Below, one piece after another: positions 1 to 11,478 of a stretch of DNA of 64,000 nt. The translations under genes and the position numbers were made by a program. How positions within the stretch are numbered: the stretch's first letter is position 1; every line of letters starts with the position of its first letter. Location of the stretch: positions 186,001 to 250,000 of the forward strand of contig NW_020289990.1 of the NCBI RefSeq assembly GCF_003144245.1, given 5' to 3'. The notes under the pieces are model-generated. The model was not told the DNA's origin. It did no database searches and saw only the letters and a list, made by a program, of their open reading frames with translations. The stretch is from Jaminaea rosea (Eukaryota > Basidiomycota > Exobasidiomycetes > Microstromatales).

Positions 1-2
1 CG

Positions 3-1325
3 TCATCCCTCCTAGAGACCCTCTCCTCACTCCACTCCCTGTACCTCTCCTGCCTCCTGCCTCACGCCACCAACGCAGCCGAGGTCCAAGAAGCAGCACA
101 ACGCATGACCGCTGTGCTCAGCCGCGCGCAGGACTACGTCGCAGCATGGGCGGCCGCAGGGGACTGGGGAGCGAAGCAGAGTCCGGACGATGATTGGGCT
201 GCTGCCCTTTCTTCGCTGCAGCGAGGCAACGACGAAGCAGAAGTGGCCGTCTTGCGTTCTCTAGCCAACCTGCTAGGCCTCAACAACCCACCAAGCGATC
301 TAGGCAGCTCTGCCGCTCTCGCCGCAGCGGAGGAAGCTTCGCGCTTAGGTACCGCCCGTCATACCGCCATACAAGCGCTTTTGGCAGACAAGACTGCCCT
401 GTCCACCGCAGCGGGGCAGCTTCATGCTTCTCAACGCTCGAGCTTCTGGGGTCGCAAGGTCCAAGAGCTGACTGAGCAGGCAGAACAAGCCGTCACACTC
501 GCGCGATGCCTCCTACAGTTCAGCTTCAGCCACGAGTCCGGGCCTGCTCTGTTGCGTCTCTCTTTCCAATTGGCCACCAGCGCATCACAGCTCTACCTTT
601 ACCTTTCCTCACTCCTCGACACGACGAGCGGGACCGGCGGGTCAGCAGCCGTCCTGGGATCAAAGACAGACCTCAATCCCTCAAGCCTGCAACGCTGCGA
701 GATCTTTGCCTCGCTCAGCGAGGTATCCCTCCTCCGGTCACACCAATCCTACACTACGCTCCGCAACCCGGCAGTAGTGAACAACTCAACCCGCACCACA
801 ATGCAGGACAATGCCAAAGTGTACGCACGCAAGGCGCTCGCCCAAGTTGGGCTCGAGTGGGTGTTGACCGAAAAGGAGACGAATGCGAGCAAAGTAGAGC
901 AACGCCTATTGGTGACAGAGAAGCGCGGCAGTGAGGTTCCTCCTCGGGGCTTCGAAGCCATCGAGACACAGGCGCAGGCGCTGATGGCGAGCGCGCGGGC
1001 GTGCTTGCATCGCAAGGAGTTCAGGCCAGAGGGGGCAGCGAGTGTCCCGCAAGCTGAAGCGGCAGAGCTAGAGGCGCTCGCAGTGGCTGTCAGGGTGCTG
1101 CGCCAGGGGAGGATGTTGCAGCGAGGAGCAGAAGATGACGAGTCAGGCGACTATATCAGTCGGCAAGGGTGGCGAATTGCGCTGGATCCGAAAGTCTGGT
1201 GGGACGGCTTGGCTGAAGAGGAGTCTGCGGGCGCAGGAGGGAACGTGAGGCCTGAGGAGGAGCGATTCTGGCGAAGTCAGTGGCCCAAGGCTACCTGTCT
1301 TGCAGGGGAGGATGGAGCGTGCTGA
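3..1325 (+). CDS. Hypothetical helical protein, 5-prime truncated by window edge
   Basis: The frame is open from base 3 to the stop at 1323-1325, and the reading frame continues upstream of the first ATG (105), so the window cuts the gene and its true start lies outside. About 440 residues are visible. They are rich in Ala, Leu, Ser and Gln, with long amphipathic stretches that look like helical-repeat (TPR-like) packing. There are no Cys clusters, nucleotide-binding motifs or membrane segments. I do not recognise the family. The C-terminal part holds a Trp-containing block (GWRIALDPKVWWDG) that could serve as a family marker. It faces the DinB-like gene tail to tail, with 189 bp between the stops. 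Confidence 0.7.
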   Translation, partial: SSLLETLSSLHSLYLSCLLPHATNAAEVQEAAQRMTAVLSRAQDYVAAWAAAGDWGAKQSPDDDWAAALSSLQRGNDEAEVAVLRSLANLLGLNNPPSDLGSSAALAAAEEASRLGTARHTAIQALLADKTALSTAAGQLHASQRSSFWGRKVQELTEQAEQAVTLARCLLQFSFSHESGPALLRLSFQLATSASQLYLYLSSLLDTTSGTGGSAAVLGSKTDLNPSSLQRCEIFASLSEVSLLRSHQSYTTLRNPAVVNNSTRTTMQDNAKVYARKALAQVGLEWVLTEKETNASKVEQRLLVTEKRGSEVPPRGFEAIETQAQALMASARACLHRKEFRPEGAASVPQAEAAELEALAVAVRVLRQGRMLQRGAEDDESGDYISRQGWRIALDPKVWWDGLAEEESAGAGGNVRPEEERFWRSQWPKATCLAGEDGAC

Positions 1326-1514
1326 TACGCGCGCAACGTCGCTGCAATAGTATGCTGATGCAATAGCATGGCAGTGGTGAGCTGAGATAGATGTACAGTG
1401 AAGTTGAAGTGGAGTGAATGCTACGACTCCATGTGTGAGCAGGCGCAAGTAGGACCGCCTCCCACATCGATGCGCATAACGCCTTTCCGCGATTGCCCGG
1501 GTCTCCTCGCACCC

Positions 1515-2288
1515 CTACAACTTCGCCTTCTGTCCCTTTTCCTGCTCCTTGGCGCCCGACTCCCTCGCCCACTGCCTCAACGCCAGCGTACTTGGCGCGA
1601 CACCAAACTCCTTGCCTACTGCGTCTCCCAAGCCGAGCTCATTGAGAATGACCCGCGCCAGTGCAAAGTGGTGAATACTGTGAAGCGCGACATGCCATAC
1701 CTCTCTCCCGATGGTGCTCTTGAACTCCTGGATGATGGGCGTCGTAGCCTGCAACGTCACTACACGCTCCATAGTCGGTGTGACGCTGCCGTCTGCTGGG
1801 GTAGCCAGGACGGAGCGTATGCGGCGCTGCGTGTACTCAAATTCCTGCAAAGCAGACTGGACGGACGTCTCAATCGGTACGCTCCTGACCCTGCGATCGT
1901 AGTCGATGAAAGGCTGGCCCCCGTTCGGCGCCGCCTCGACGCTATCCAGCAGCAGTCTATAGTGATCTAGTACATGCCTCAAGTGCTTCCCTACGGTAGC
2001 GCCCGAAGCTCCCTGCGAAGGAGTTGAGAGCTCTTCGTCCCCGATAGCGCTGGAGCGCAGCAGCTCGATAGCTTGTGCGAGGATCTGCAAAGCGCAGGAA
2101 ATCATTGACTCTTCTGCTTCGCTAGGCGTATCGGCGCTGAGGTTGAGCTCGGTAGCTGAGTCTGGCTTGCGCGGGTTATGTGCGCGTGAGTGGTCCAGAG
2201 AGTAGTCGACTGTGTTTTGCGTGAACCGTTGAGGTTGGGAAGAGGATGAGGCCGAGGCCGAGGATGATGAGGAGGAGGAGGAGGGCAT
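1515..2288 (-). CDS. DinB/YfiT-fold putative metal-binding protein
   Basis: A single exon encodes 257 residues from the ATG at 2288. The frame is open further upstream without a better start, and the chosen Met precedes a poly-Ser leader. After a disordered N-terminus (about residues 1-55) comes an all-helical domain. It has histidines at 102, 105 and 109 (KHLRHVLDHY), a DYDRR segment near 129-133, and a second His group near 199-207 (WHVALHSIHHFA). That spacing matches the four-helix DinB superfamily, in which His residues bind a divalent metal in bacterial thiol-dependent transferases and hydrolases. Fungal members have no firmly established substrate, so the exact reaction is unknown. It is divergent from the ZNG1-like gene across about 1.1 kb. 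Confidence 0.7.
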   Translation of the reverse strand: MPSSSSSSSSASASSSSQPQRFTQNTVDYSLDHSRAHNPRKPDSATELNLSADTPSEAEESMISCALQILAQAIELLRSSAIGDEELSTPSQGASGATVGKHLRHVLDHYRLLLDSVEAAPNGGQPFIDYDRRVRSVPIETSVQSALQEFEYTQRRIRSVLATPADGSVTPTMERVVTLQATTPIIQEFKSTIGREVWHVALHSIHHFALARVILNELGLGDAVGKEFGVAPSTLALRQWARESGAKEQEKGQKAKL

Positions 2289-3387
2289 GGTGGCGAGGTG
2301 CTGCGTCGGTGTAGGCCTCGGTAGGATTGAGTGGTGGACGCAGCGGTCTTTTGCGTGATGAGATTGTAATATGCTGGCGGAGTGAGGATTGATATCGGTA
2401 TCAGAGTAGTGAGGATGCTGCTCAAAAGGCAATGGGATGGCCTCCTTGTGTCCTCGATGTGTTGGTTGGGAGGTCAAGATCACCCCGCCCATGCACGATG
2501 AGACGATGCGTCCTCCACGTGAACGGTCGAACCCGTCCCCCGCTCAAGCCCCCCCCGCAAAGAGTGTCAAGCGACACTCAAACCTTCTTCGCATAAGCGC
2601 ATCTTGGCACTGTACTACCTACTCCATCAAGATCGCCGGGGCTCAAGCACCATTATGAATGCCTTCGCTACCATCATGACACCGCATTAACAGACACTCG
2701 ACGGAGCGGTCGAGGCCAAAAGCGAGGGCTGCGTGATACTCTGCTGCCTCGCCTGACCTCGCAGCCTAGCAGCCAGCCCTGCCCACCTTGGTCAAAGTCA
2801 GCCTCCGTCGGTTGCCCACTATGGCATTTCTCGAGCCAACTTAACCACGCCTTGCGCGCCGAAACCTCTCACCCTGCGGCGGCTCGCTCCTCCTTCCCTC
2901 ACGATTACCGCAAACTGATGCCAATTCTCCTGCTCAGCATCATCGCGCCACGTGGCTCTACCCTACTTCGCGAGTACTTGCTCAGTTCCGCCGGTAAGGG
3001 GAGCAAGAGACGAGAATCGATTGCGCTCTGACCTGGCTTTGAAATCGAGGGAAAGTGCCCCACTCATCACAGCCTGCGCGACCAAGGCTGCGACCTGCAT
3101 TCATGCGGTGGGCAGAAGGGAGAGCGGCAGCAAATCAATTGGCGGCCACTCTGAGCAGCCGTAGCAGCTCCTTGGGGTGGCAGAGGAAGAGCTCCAGCAG
3201 AGACGAGGGCAGCCCTCGCAAGCAATCGAACAAGGCGAAGAGGCAGAGAGTGAGAGAGGACTCCGCTTAATCACTTGCCTTGCCCCTTGACGTGAAGTCG
3301 ATCCTGCCTTCCTACCCACCCATTCTTTTTTTTCCTTCTTCCTCGCCCCTCCCACGCTACTGTCCCCGTCGTCTGACACACAACACC
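2289..3387. other. Intergenic, divergent 5-prime regions
   Basis: This is 1.1 kb between the DinB-like gene (leftward) and the ZNG1-like gene (rightward). Reading frames here are short and poor in coding-type codon choice. It should hold both promoters, but I see no clear TATA box or repeated site. Confidence 0.6.
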
Positions 3388-5472
3388 ATGTCGCCAGTCG
3401 CAATGGACGCTAACAAGGCCGTAGAGGCTATCAACGGTCCTCTTCCCGAGGACAAGAAGCTCCCCGTTACCCTCCTGTCTGGCTTCCTCGGTGAGCGCGC
3501 CATTATGTCCTCAGCTCGGCCCCACGTGTGCCGCAACTAATCATCAATGCTTCTCCTCCTCGCACACAGGCGCCGGCAAGACGACTCTGCTTACCAACAT
3601 CTTGCGCTCGCAGTCGCACAAGCTGCGCATTGGTATCAGTGAGTACCGCCCACCCGTTTCAGACCCTATCGCCCCCCTCGCTCACCACCTTCATCCCGCC
3701 CCGTCACACACCAGTCGTCAATGACATTGGCCAGCTCAACATCGATGGCGCTCTCCTCAACACCGCTCAGAGCAAGCTCGGCGCCGCCGCAGCTGCCTCC
3801 AAGCCCGCCACCGACGGCGAGGCCCCCAACTTCCAGGTCTCGTCAATCAGCAAGGAGCGCAACCGCGACCTACAGAAGATCGTCGAGATGCAGAACGGCT
3901 GCATCTGCTGCACGCTTCGCCCTGAGCTCCTCACTCAAGTCGCCGAGATGGCCAAAGAGGGGCGAGTTGACTACCTCATCATCGAGAGCTCCGGCGTCTC
4001 TGAGCCTATGCAGGTCGCTGGTGAGCAGATGCTCCATAGCAACGGCCAAATTGAGCTTCGCCACTGACACCCGCAAAACACTCCTCATCCACGCGCATCG
4101 CACAGAGACTTTCGCGCCCGAGTTCACCGACATGATGAAGGACGCCGCCGTCCAGATGGCCACTCAGGGCACCAACGAGGCCGGCGAGCCCCTCACCGAG
4201 TCTGAGAAGGAAGAGCAAGCCACACTCGCCTCGCTCCTCTCTGCAGGCGGCCTGCCCGCCATCTCCCGCCTCGACACTTGCGTCACCGTAGTCGACGCCG
4301 CCAACATCTTCGCCGACTTCGACACCGCTGACTTCCTCGTCGACCGCAACAACAAGGAGGACGTCCCCGAGGAGGACGACCGTAACATTTCTGACTTGAT
4401 GGTCGACCAGCTCGAATTCGCAGACGTCGTCGTCCTCAACAAGGTCGACCTCGTCAAGTCCGATGACATCCCCAAGATTCTCGGCCTCATCAAGACGCTC
4501 AATCCCTCGGCCAAGGTCATTCAGTGCCGCCACGCCCAGCTCGATCCGCACGAGGTCCTCAACACCAAGATGTTCTCCTACACCAAGGCAGCCACCTCTG
4601 CCGGCTGGCTTCGTTCCCTCCAGGAGGAGGTGCTTCCCGAGACGGAAGAGTACGGTGTAGGCACCTTCGTCTATCGCGCTCGTCGCCCCTTCCACCCTCA
4701 ACGCCTTTGGGAGACGGTCCGCAATGTCTTTGTCGTCATTCAAGAGGAGTACATTGACGACGGAGAGGACAGCGACGACGACGAGGAGATGAGCGACGCA
4801 GATGATGCGCGCAGCAGCAGTGCCACATCGAACAAGACGCACAAGACCGACTCAGGCGTTGACGTTCATAGCAGCGGTGGCAGTGACGGTGGTGACGACA
4901 AGAGCAAGAAGGCTCGCACCGACTCGGGCGAAGACGAGGCCGCACAGCCTCAGCTCAACCCCAAGGCCCGTCTCGCATCCAAGAAGGCATCCCCCACCTG
5001 GTCCCCCCTCCTTCGCTCCAAGGGCTTCTTCTGGCTCGCCACCCGCCCCAGCATGTACGGCGAATGGTCACAGGCCGGAGTCATGCTCACCCTCACCGGT
5101 GCTGGCCCTTGGAAGTGCACTGTCCCCAAGTCGAGCTGGTCGGATGACCCCGAAGTCATCGCTGCAATGGAGGCAGACTTCGAAGGTCCATACGGAGACC
5201 GTCGTCAAGAGCTCGTCTTCATCGGCCTCGAGATGAGCAAGGGAGGCAAGGAGCGTATCACCGAGGCGATGGACAAGTGCTTGCTCACCAATGCGGAGAT
5301 GAAGGTCTTTGACCAGGTGATGCAGAGTAAGAAAAAGAAGCTCAAGACGCTTCAGGCCAAGGAGGAGCGACTCCAGGAGATTTGGGAGGATGGGTTCGAG
5401 GACTGGCAGGACCCGCGTGATGAGGAGGAGGGGCACGAGGGCCATAACCATGGACCTGGCGTCAAGCATTAA
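3388..5472 (+). CDS. COG0523/CobW GTPase, ZNG1-type metallochaperone
   Basis: Four exons (3388-3490, 3570-3638, 3715-4020, 4106-5472) join in frame to 614 residues. The first intron splits the P-loop GFLGAGKTT (residues 32-40). Then come the ND switch segment (60-61), the family metal site GCICCTLR (Cys120, 122, 123), the ESSGVSEP segment (149-156) and the guanine-specificity motif NKVD. The CobW C-terminal domain follows (FVYRARRPFHPQRLW, then WSQAGVMLTLTGAGPW). Eukaryotic relatives (human ZNG1/CBWD, yeast YNR029C) are GTP-driven zinc chaperones. This protein is longer because of an acidic Ser/Asp/Lys-rich insertion of about 60 residues between the two parts of the CobW C-terminal domain. 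It ends in a His-rich tail (HEGHNHGPGVKH), suited to metal binding. Zinc as the cargo is inferred from the family. Confidence 0.92.
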
Positions 5473-6027
5473 CGACGGAGCGTGCGCCCAGCCTACCTAT
5501 TAGAATCTCGTCTCTGTCCAGCATCTCAATTCGATATCTTCTCTCCCTACTTCCGGTGAACGGGCTGCGCGTGAGTGCCCTATGACGAGCACGGCATTGC
5601 CCCAGCTGGACGCCCGGCGTGCAGCTCGACATCAGGTCTTGACAGGCTTAGCAAGTCGCGTTTCGTGAATCAATCGACTGAATTTGGCAGGATATATACT
5701 AGAACAGAGTGGAGCGCGCACAACGCAGTGGCGGCTACGCGAGAGAGAGTGTGTGTGAAGGGGGTCTTGGCGGGGTTTTGGCAGGATAACGAGTGGCAGG
5801 ATGAGGTCAACAGAGCGTGTGACAAAGTAGACGTGCGAGCGAGAGAAAAGCAGTAAAGCTGTCGAGGAAGGAGATGGGGAAGTGTGGGGTGGGGTGGTAT
5901 ACGATACGACTGCACGCTCTTTAGTGTCCGTCAGTTAACGAGAAGGCTAGCTTTTTTTCTTGCCTCTGTCGAGGGTCAGCTCCTTCCTCGCTCCCTTTCT
6001 CTTCGCACGCAGTGCCTGGTCCGCACT
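5473..6027. other. Convergent intergenic region
   Basis: This 555-bp stretch lies between the stops of the ZNG1-like and HSF-type genes. It should hold two 3-prime UTRs. A TATATA-like run lies near 5694, but its position between two gene ends argues against a promoter. No gene is seen. Confidence 0.5.
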
Positions 6028-8971
6028 TCAATGCGGCGTCTTTCTCTTTCCCTGTCCCTGCTGACCCATCGCCCCCCTGCCCGTGGGCGTACCCATGGCG
6101 TCAGCCCCGGCAGGGGTCATCATTCCCATGAGTCCAGTCCCCATCGCCTCATTATTTCCACTCGCCGTGCGCTTCAGCGGGGTACGCATTGCCTTCTTGT
6201 TACGCTTGGAGATGGAGGAGGAGGCCGAATGACGAGAGGTGGATGCGGACGTGGTCGAGGTGGCCACCGTGTCTGCCGTAGAGGGAGCTGAGAGGAGGTC
6301 CAGGCTAGTGTCAGCGGCCGTTGAGTTGCTGGTGTCGTCGCCATCTTCGTCATCATCGAGGCCAAGACCATTAGAGGGGCCACCTTCATCGTGCTCATCA
6401 TCTCCATCATCAAGCAAAGCAGACGGCAAGCTTGACGATGGCGAAGAGCTCAAGGCCGGTGTGCCCATCGCACTCCCGCTTGCCCCAGCATTCATGCCCG
6501 AACCGGCATCGAACGACGGAGCGGACAGCATGCTAGGTGAGACGCCCCCCGAACCACCATGACCCCCAGGACCAAACGCGCTTTGGAAGTGGGCGGCAGC
6601 TGCCGCAGCCGCTGCAGAATTCATGCCGCTCAGCCCGCCAGAACCACCGGCGCCGTGCGGGTAATTGTTGCCCTGCTGGTTTGAGTGCTGCTGTGCGTGA
6701 TGCTGCTGCGGAGTCATGCTCTGCGCGTGCGGGTGATAGCCAGGGATGGCCGGCGAGGGAGGGAGCGGCGTATTGATGGCCTGCTGAAAGTGCTGCTGTT
6801 GCTGAAATGATGAAGGGTCCGCAAAGTTGGGCGCGCCCATGACGCCCAAGCCAGGGTTAAGCGGTGCTCCTCCTGGCATGCCGAGGTGCGCATGTTGCGG
6901 ACCAGGCCCGCCTGCGGCACCCGGCCCTGCGCCTGCGCTTCCCGGCGCTCCCATCATCTGTCCTCCTTCGGGAAGATTCGTCTGGATGTTCAGACCGCCA
7001 CCTCCACTGCTAGACGCACTTCGACTCGATAGGCTACGCCTGGGCAGGTTCGCAAAGCCCGGACGAATCGTCGCTTGCCCGCCCATGTTGTCCGTCGACC
7101 CCTGCCCTCCCGAGCCGTCGTCAAATACGTTCGGCATGGCAAAATATTCTGGATTGTTGCTCGGGAAGTCGGGTCGATCTGAGGAGCCCGATACGCGCCT
7201 GGAAGAGGGGCCAAATGGTGAGACATTGCCCATGCTGCTCATCGAGAAGGCGCCGTTCATGTCCTGCGGCGAGGGCGGTACGGAGCCTACCATTCCTGCT
7301 GCTTGGTTGTGATGATGACCAGGTCCCACTGCGATAGGCTCAGTGACGAAGATAGAGGGTCGGTCCTGCTGATGTTGCTGCTGTTGGTGGTGGACAGCAT
7401 GCCCGGGCGGCCCCATCATCCCCATCTGTGGCCCAGAGTGCATCTGAGGGCTTGGCTGGCTAGGCAGCATGTTCCACGAGCCCGGCCCTCCCGGCGGCGG
7501 GGGGCCAAAGGGAGATGCAGGCGGCATTGGGCTGTGCATCATTGCCAAGGGATCCAGCTGCGGCAGCCTGACTTCAAAGGGCATCTGTCCGCCATTCGTC
7601 GCCTTGATGTATTCAAGCACCTGAGCCACTACATCCCGCATCGCGAGGCCAAACTCCCTCAGCTGGAAGTTCTGCTCCATCGTCTGGTCGAGACGCCACT
7701 GCATCTCCTCGAGGTGGTGACGCACTTGCAGCTGCCCTAAGGACACATTGAAGCGCAAGTCGCGTGCTTCGACACGCGCGTGGTCGTTGTCGAGGGCTTT
7801 TCGGCGAATCTCTTCGAGGAGGTCGGTGCGGCCTCGGATGAACTTGGGGTGGGAGAACTCCCAGACTTGAGAATCATTCGTTGTTCGCTGGCCCCGAGGA
7901 GTTTTGTTCACCTTGTAGAAGCCGTACATGTTCAATTGGCGGATGAAGGAGGAGAAGTTGCTGTGCTTGAAGTGCTTGGGCAAACTGCAGGCATCGAGGG
8001 GAAACGATCAAGAAGGTCAGCTCCATTGTCGCCATTAGCCCCTCTGTCTCTCTCCCGCATACTTACACCTCCTTGGCAAAGTCATCAAAGTTGGTGACCA
8101 CCACGCTGGTCCCCGAAGGATTGAAGCTAATCAAGTGCTGCGACTCTGGGTCAGAGACCATTCTCATCAGCTTGAAGACGAAGCGGCTTGACTTGTTCTT
8201 CTCGGCCGCCGAATCTGCGCCTTCACCGGCGCCGTCTGCCCCCGATGTACCGGCCGCACCAGATGCCCCTCGCTCCCCCGAAGAGCCGGGCGTGCCTTGC
8301 TGCTGTTGCTGCTGGTCGTCTCCCATCTTGAGGTCAAAGCCGCTGAGAGACTGCAGACTATCCGAGCGATCGGGCATGGTGAAGTGAGTACCCATGGTGT
8401 TGGCGTGGCTATTGCCCCGATGCGGGCCTGGTGTGGTGGTCGAGGCATCAGCGCCGCTGGTGAATTGCTGCGAGGTGGGAGAGGAGGCCATTGCTCCCCC
8501 GCTGAAGAAGGCCGTCTGCTGGTGATTAGGCGACGATGTCTGCGACGAGTGAGCAGATTGAGCCGCCTGAAGGTGCAGTGGTGAGGCTCCATCTGCATTG
8601 GAAGGCGAGCGACCCATCGACGACCCCGTACGCCGTTTCATCGGCGCACTGCTTCCGCTGGGTCCCCGACCATTCGAGGCCGGCGATCCTGCGGCAGACG
8701 TCGACGACTGACTTGGGGGTGGTGCGCTCATGGCGGCTACCATCTGTTGCGCAGCTGCTCCGCCGCCACCCATGCCCCACAAGGCATCTCCGCTGAAGAA
8801 GCTGTCTGTACCGCCGAATGCATCGAAGCCAGGTGGGAGCTGCGAGTGCTGAAGATGAGAAGGGTGGATGTGCTGCTGCTGCTGTTGCTGGTGGAGGAGT
8901 TGCTGCTGCTGCTGCTGCTGCTGCTGTTGATGATGAGCCGCATCTGGGCTCAAGAAGGTTGATTGCGACAT
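6028..8971 (-). CDS. HSF-type DNA-binding transcription factor
   Basis: Two exons (8067-8971 and 6028-7984 on the minus strand) join in frame to 953 residues. The intron (GTAAGT...CTGCAG) falls inside the DNA-binding domain. That domain spans about residues 263-365: it begins [12 protein letters not shown], then [20 protein letters not shown], the recognition helix of heat-shock-factor domains, and [13 protein letters not shown] Leu/Gln-rich coiled-coil segment follows (about 375-430), like HSF oligomerisation repeats. The rest is disordered: poly-Gln and Ser/Gly before the domain, and Pro/Gly/Gln with an acidic stretch after it. No response-regulator receiver domain is present, so it is not Skn7/Prr1. 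It could be Hsf1 or one of the other fungal HSF-like factors (Sfl1/Mga1 type), which I cannot separate without a tree. The frame is open 45 bases upstream, but 8971 is the first ATG. Confidence 0.92.
8871..8935 (-). repeat. Gln-coding CAG/CAA trinucleotide tract
   Basis: Interrupted CTG/TTG repeats on the plus strand encode two poly-Gln/His runs near the N-terminus of the HSF-type factor. Such tracts vary in length between strains and often sit in activation domains. Confidence 0.85.
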
Positions 8972-10006
8972 AATGTCGCTGTGGCAGCTGCTGCTGCTGC
9001 TGTTGCTGTCGCTCAATGAATGCAGCGCCTAGAGGCCCACGACGACGACTGGCCAGCCTGTCTCGTCGTGTTGCTGAGCTCGAGGCTTGAAGAGATGTGA
9101 TAGTCTCGTCAAATCGCAAGTCAGGCAACGTTGATGGCGATCCGATCGCGCCAGCTGAATGTCGCCGCAGAAGGAGGAATGAGCAATAGCAACCGACGTG
9201 TGCAGCGGATGCAGAGGACGAGGAAGGTGTCGAGGCAAGGTAGGAGCGAGAATGCGCGCGTTGGCGTTAGCGTGTTGCGCGAGAAGCCCTGTGACGAGGG
9301 TTGACGTGTACCGGCGAGAGGTCAAGGAGGGTGAGGGGGCCGTACTGCTTGCCTCAGTGATCGAGACGCGATGATGGAAGGGATGGATCAGGTGTTGGTT
9401 GCGCTTGGGCTGCCTCTCCACGCTCCTGAGCAGCAGCAGCAGCAGCAGCAGCGACTGGCCAATGAGCAGGTGGGCGGTTGAGCGGGGGCGGAAAAGCAGG
9501 CTGGCCTGGCCGCGGCCGCCCGTCGGCCCGCCAAAAGACACACACTGCTTGACTGCTGCAGGCGGCTACCCTTTCGCGATGAGAGATGATGCGGGGCGCA
9601 AGGGCCAGGGCCAGGGCCACCACGGCCACGACGAGCCAGGCAAGGCGAAGAGGGCGGATACCGTCGTCGAGGATGGCGACGGCGGGCAGCTACGGAGGCA
9701 AATTCACTCAAGAGCGGGCTGGGCGCGAAGTCGACGTGCTCAGGCCTCTCTTCTGAGTACCAATACGAGAACAGAGACGGACACAAGCTCAGCTTCCCGC
9801 GCGCCCGCGCACGCTGCGATCCCGTGAGGCCGTGATCGATCGGGCCATCACGGTCGGTCTACGAAGAGGGCGATGAGAGAGAATGGACTCGTATTGTCGA
9901 TGCGTGTGACAGGTAACGAGCGCAGAATGGTACAAGATAAGAAGAAGCTAGAAGGCACTGATCTATGAGAGCTGATAACTCTCGTTTGCTGACGATCATG
10001 TTCCGC
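8972..10006. other. HSF-type gene upstream region with (CAG)7 tract
   Basis: About 1 kb lies between the RPS21 stop and the HSF-type start, both on the minus strand. It should hold the promoter and a possibly long 5-prime leader. A pure CAG run of seven units lies at 9431-9452. Overlapping frames here are low-complexity and unconvincing. Confidence 0.55.
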
Positions 10007-11017
10007 TTACTTCTGGTACGACCAGACACCGCGGAGGACTAAAGAGATGCGGAGGGGGGATGGGAGGTGGTCAGTACGTTGCAGATTGAAGTGCGTGGGT
10101 TTCTGCTCCTGCGCCATTCCTCCGTACTTCTGACCCATCGCATCTCTTCCTTCTCGTTCCCTCTTCGTCAGGGATGTGGGGCCGGTCTGACACTCGAGAG
10201 GCCACTGAAGTGTCCCCTACGGAGACGACCCGACAAGTTCTTATCCAGCCCCGCAATGTTGATGTCCGCTCATGTTATCAGAAGGACATCTTCTGGAATC
10301 CTGCCATCGTCGTAGAGGTCGTCGAAGGCAGACTGTCTGGAGCGTTTTGCGCATGCCTTCCCCTCCACGGTCCCTCCAGCTCTGTAATCGCTCTGGCCCT
10401 CCCCTCTCTCTCGCGTCTCGAAACAATCATGTCTGCTCGTCATCCGGATACTCACGACCCTCCTTGGTAGCCAGCCTGTTGAGCGAGTCGTCGCTCTCCC
10501 CAGCCTTGCGAACGTAGCCAGAGAGGGGGAAAGTGGTGGCCTGACCCTGGATCAGACGGCCATTCTCGTCGACGTCGCCGACGGCAATCTGGACCGAAGC
10601 GTGGTCCTTGGCCTCGATGATGCGGCCGGTGGCAGCGCACTTGCGCGGGACGTAGAGGTCGACGAGGTCACCCTGCGAGAGTGAGGCGTGAGGAGGGCGT
10701 CAGTAAAGGGTTCGCTCTTTGAGATTGGAGGTCCAGTTGAGGTCCGAATTGCACGTCTTCCGCCTCTCGTTGCGTGCTCTCAACGAGGCCCAGGACAGCA
10801 TCGCTGCTGTCAAGCAGCATGAAAGACGTCTCGTCTGCAGCTTAAGTCTGTCCCCCCGTGTACGACGCCCTTTCCCGCATCCTCTGTAGCCTTCCTTCAA
10901 CAAGGGCCACGAAAAGCTTCGCCCCCTCCTACTGCTGTCCCTCTCCATCATCCATCATCCGTCGTGGCTGTCTCGCGCGTAGCGTCTCCCGCTGATACCC
11001 ACGTTAACGTTCTCCAT
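10007..11017 (-). CDS. RPS21: 40S ribosomal protein S21 (eS21)
   Basis: Three exons on the minus strand (11003-11017, 10456-10672, 10007-10038) join in frame to 87 residues, the same length as yeast S21. Exon 1 is only 15 nt (MENVN). Exon 2 gives [19 protein letters not shown], then [10 protein letters not shown] and [21 protein letters not shown]. Exon 3 gives [10 protein letters not shown]. These match the family blocks [30 protein letters not shown] and the VWSY tail. S21 is a small-subunit protein needed for late 18S rRNA maturation. Splice sites are GTGGGT...GCAG and GTGAGT...TTTAG. The introns are 330 and 417 nt, far longer than others in the window. The exons are too short to show up as a long open frame, so simple ORF calling would miss the gene. 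Confidence 0.95.
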
Positions 11018-11474
11018 GGTTGATGATGTGAGGAAGTGAAGGGTGGTGGTAAGGAGGACGGGGGATCGGAAGAAGGTCGTGACAGGCGGGCGGACAGAGT
11101 GAGAGCCAGGGTTGGCGGGGCGGCCAGGCCAGATTTGTCGGGCTGGCCCAACCCGGCCGAGCGAGAGACCGCCCGCAGCGCGCAATGCCGAGAGCAGAGC
11201 AGCAGAGGATTTCGGACTCCGACCTACTACAATCAAGTGAAGCAACGGCGATGAGCTCCTGGCGTTCTGATGTGACGATGATGGCGCCGAGAATGCAGTC
11301 AGAAGGAACGCAGACGAAGAGAAAGAAGCTCGTTAGAGGGCAATGCCATTGATGAGATGACGTGGGTATGATAGATGCGCAGAAGACCAGAATGAAACGG
11401 AGCCGCTTTCCCCTCCCCTCTCCCCTCTCCCCTCTCCCCTCTCCCCTCTCCCTACCTCTCCCTCACCCTCACCC
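11018..11474. other. RPS21 promoter region
   Basis: This 457-bp stretch lies upstream of RPS21 and downstream of the 946-residue protein. It contains the pyrimidine-rich tandem repeat listed separately. I see no gene. Confidence 0.5.
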
Positions 11475-11478
11475 TCAC
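11409..11478 (+). repeat. Tandem CT-rich minisatellite
   Basis: About five copies of the 7-mer CCCCTCT are followed by degenerate CCTCAC units. The tract ends at the stop codon of the 946-residue protein, so it lies in that gene's 3-prime UTR. On the minus strand it is a purine-only (GA) tract. Confidence 0.85.

Noticed and set aside
6028-8971. HSF-type factor as a Skn7/Prr1 two-component regulator
   Set aside because: The C-terminal part is low-complexity and no receiver domain or phospho-acceptor Asp region is present.
10039-11002. C/D-box snoRNA in the RPS21 introns
   Set aside because: Scattered CTGA and GATGATG-like strings occur, but no proper C box with D box and closing stem was found.
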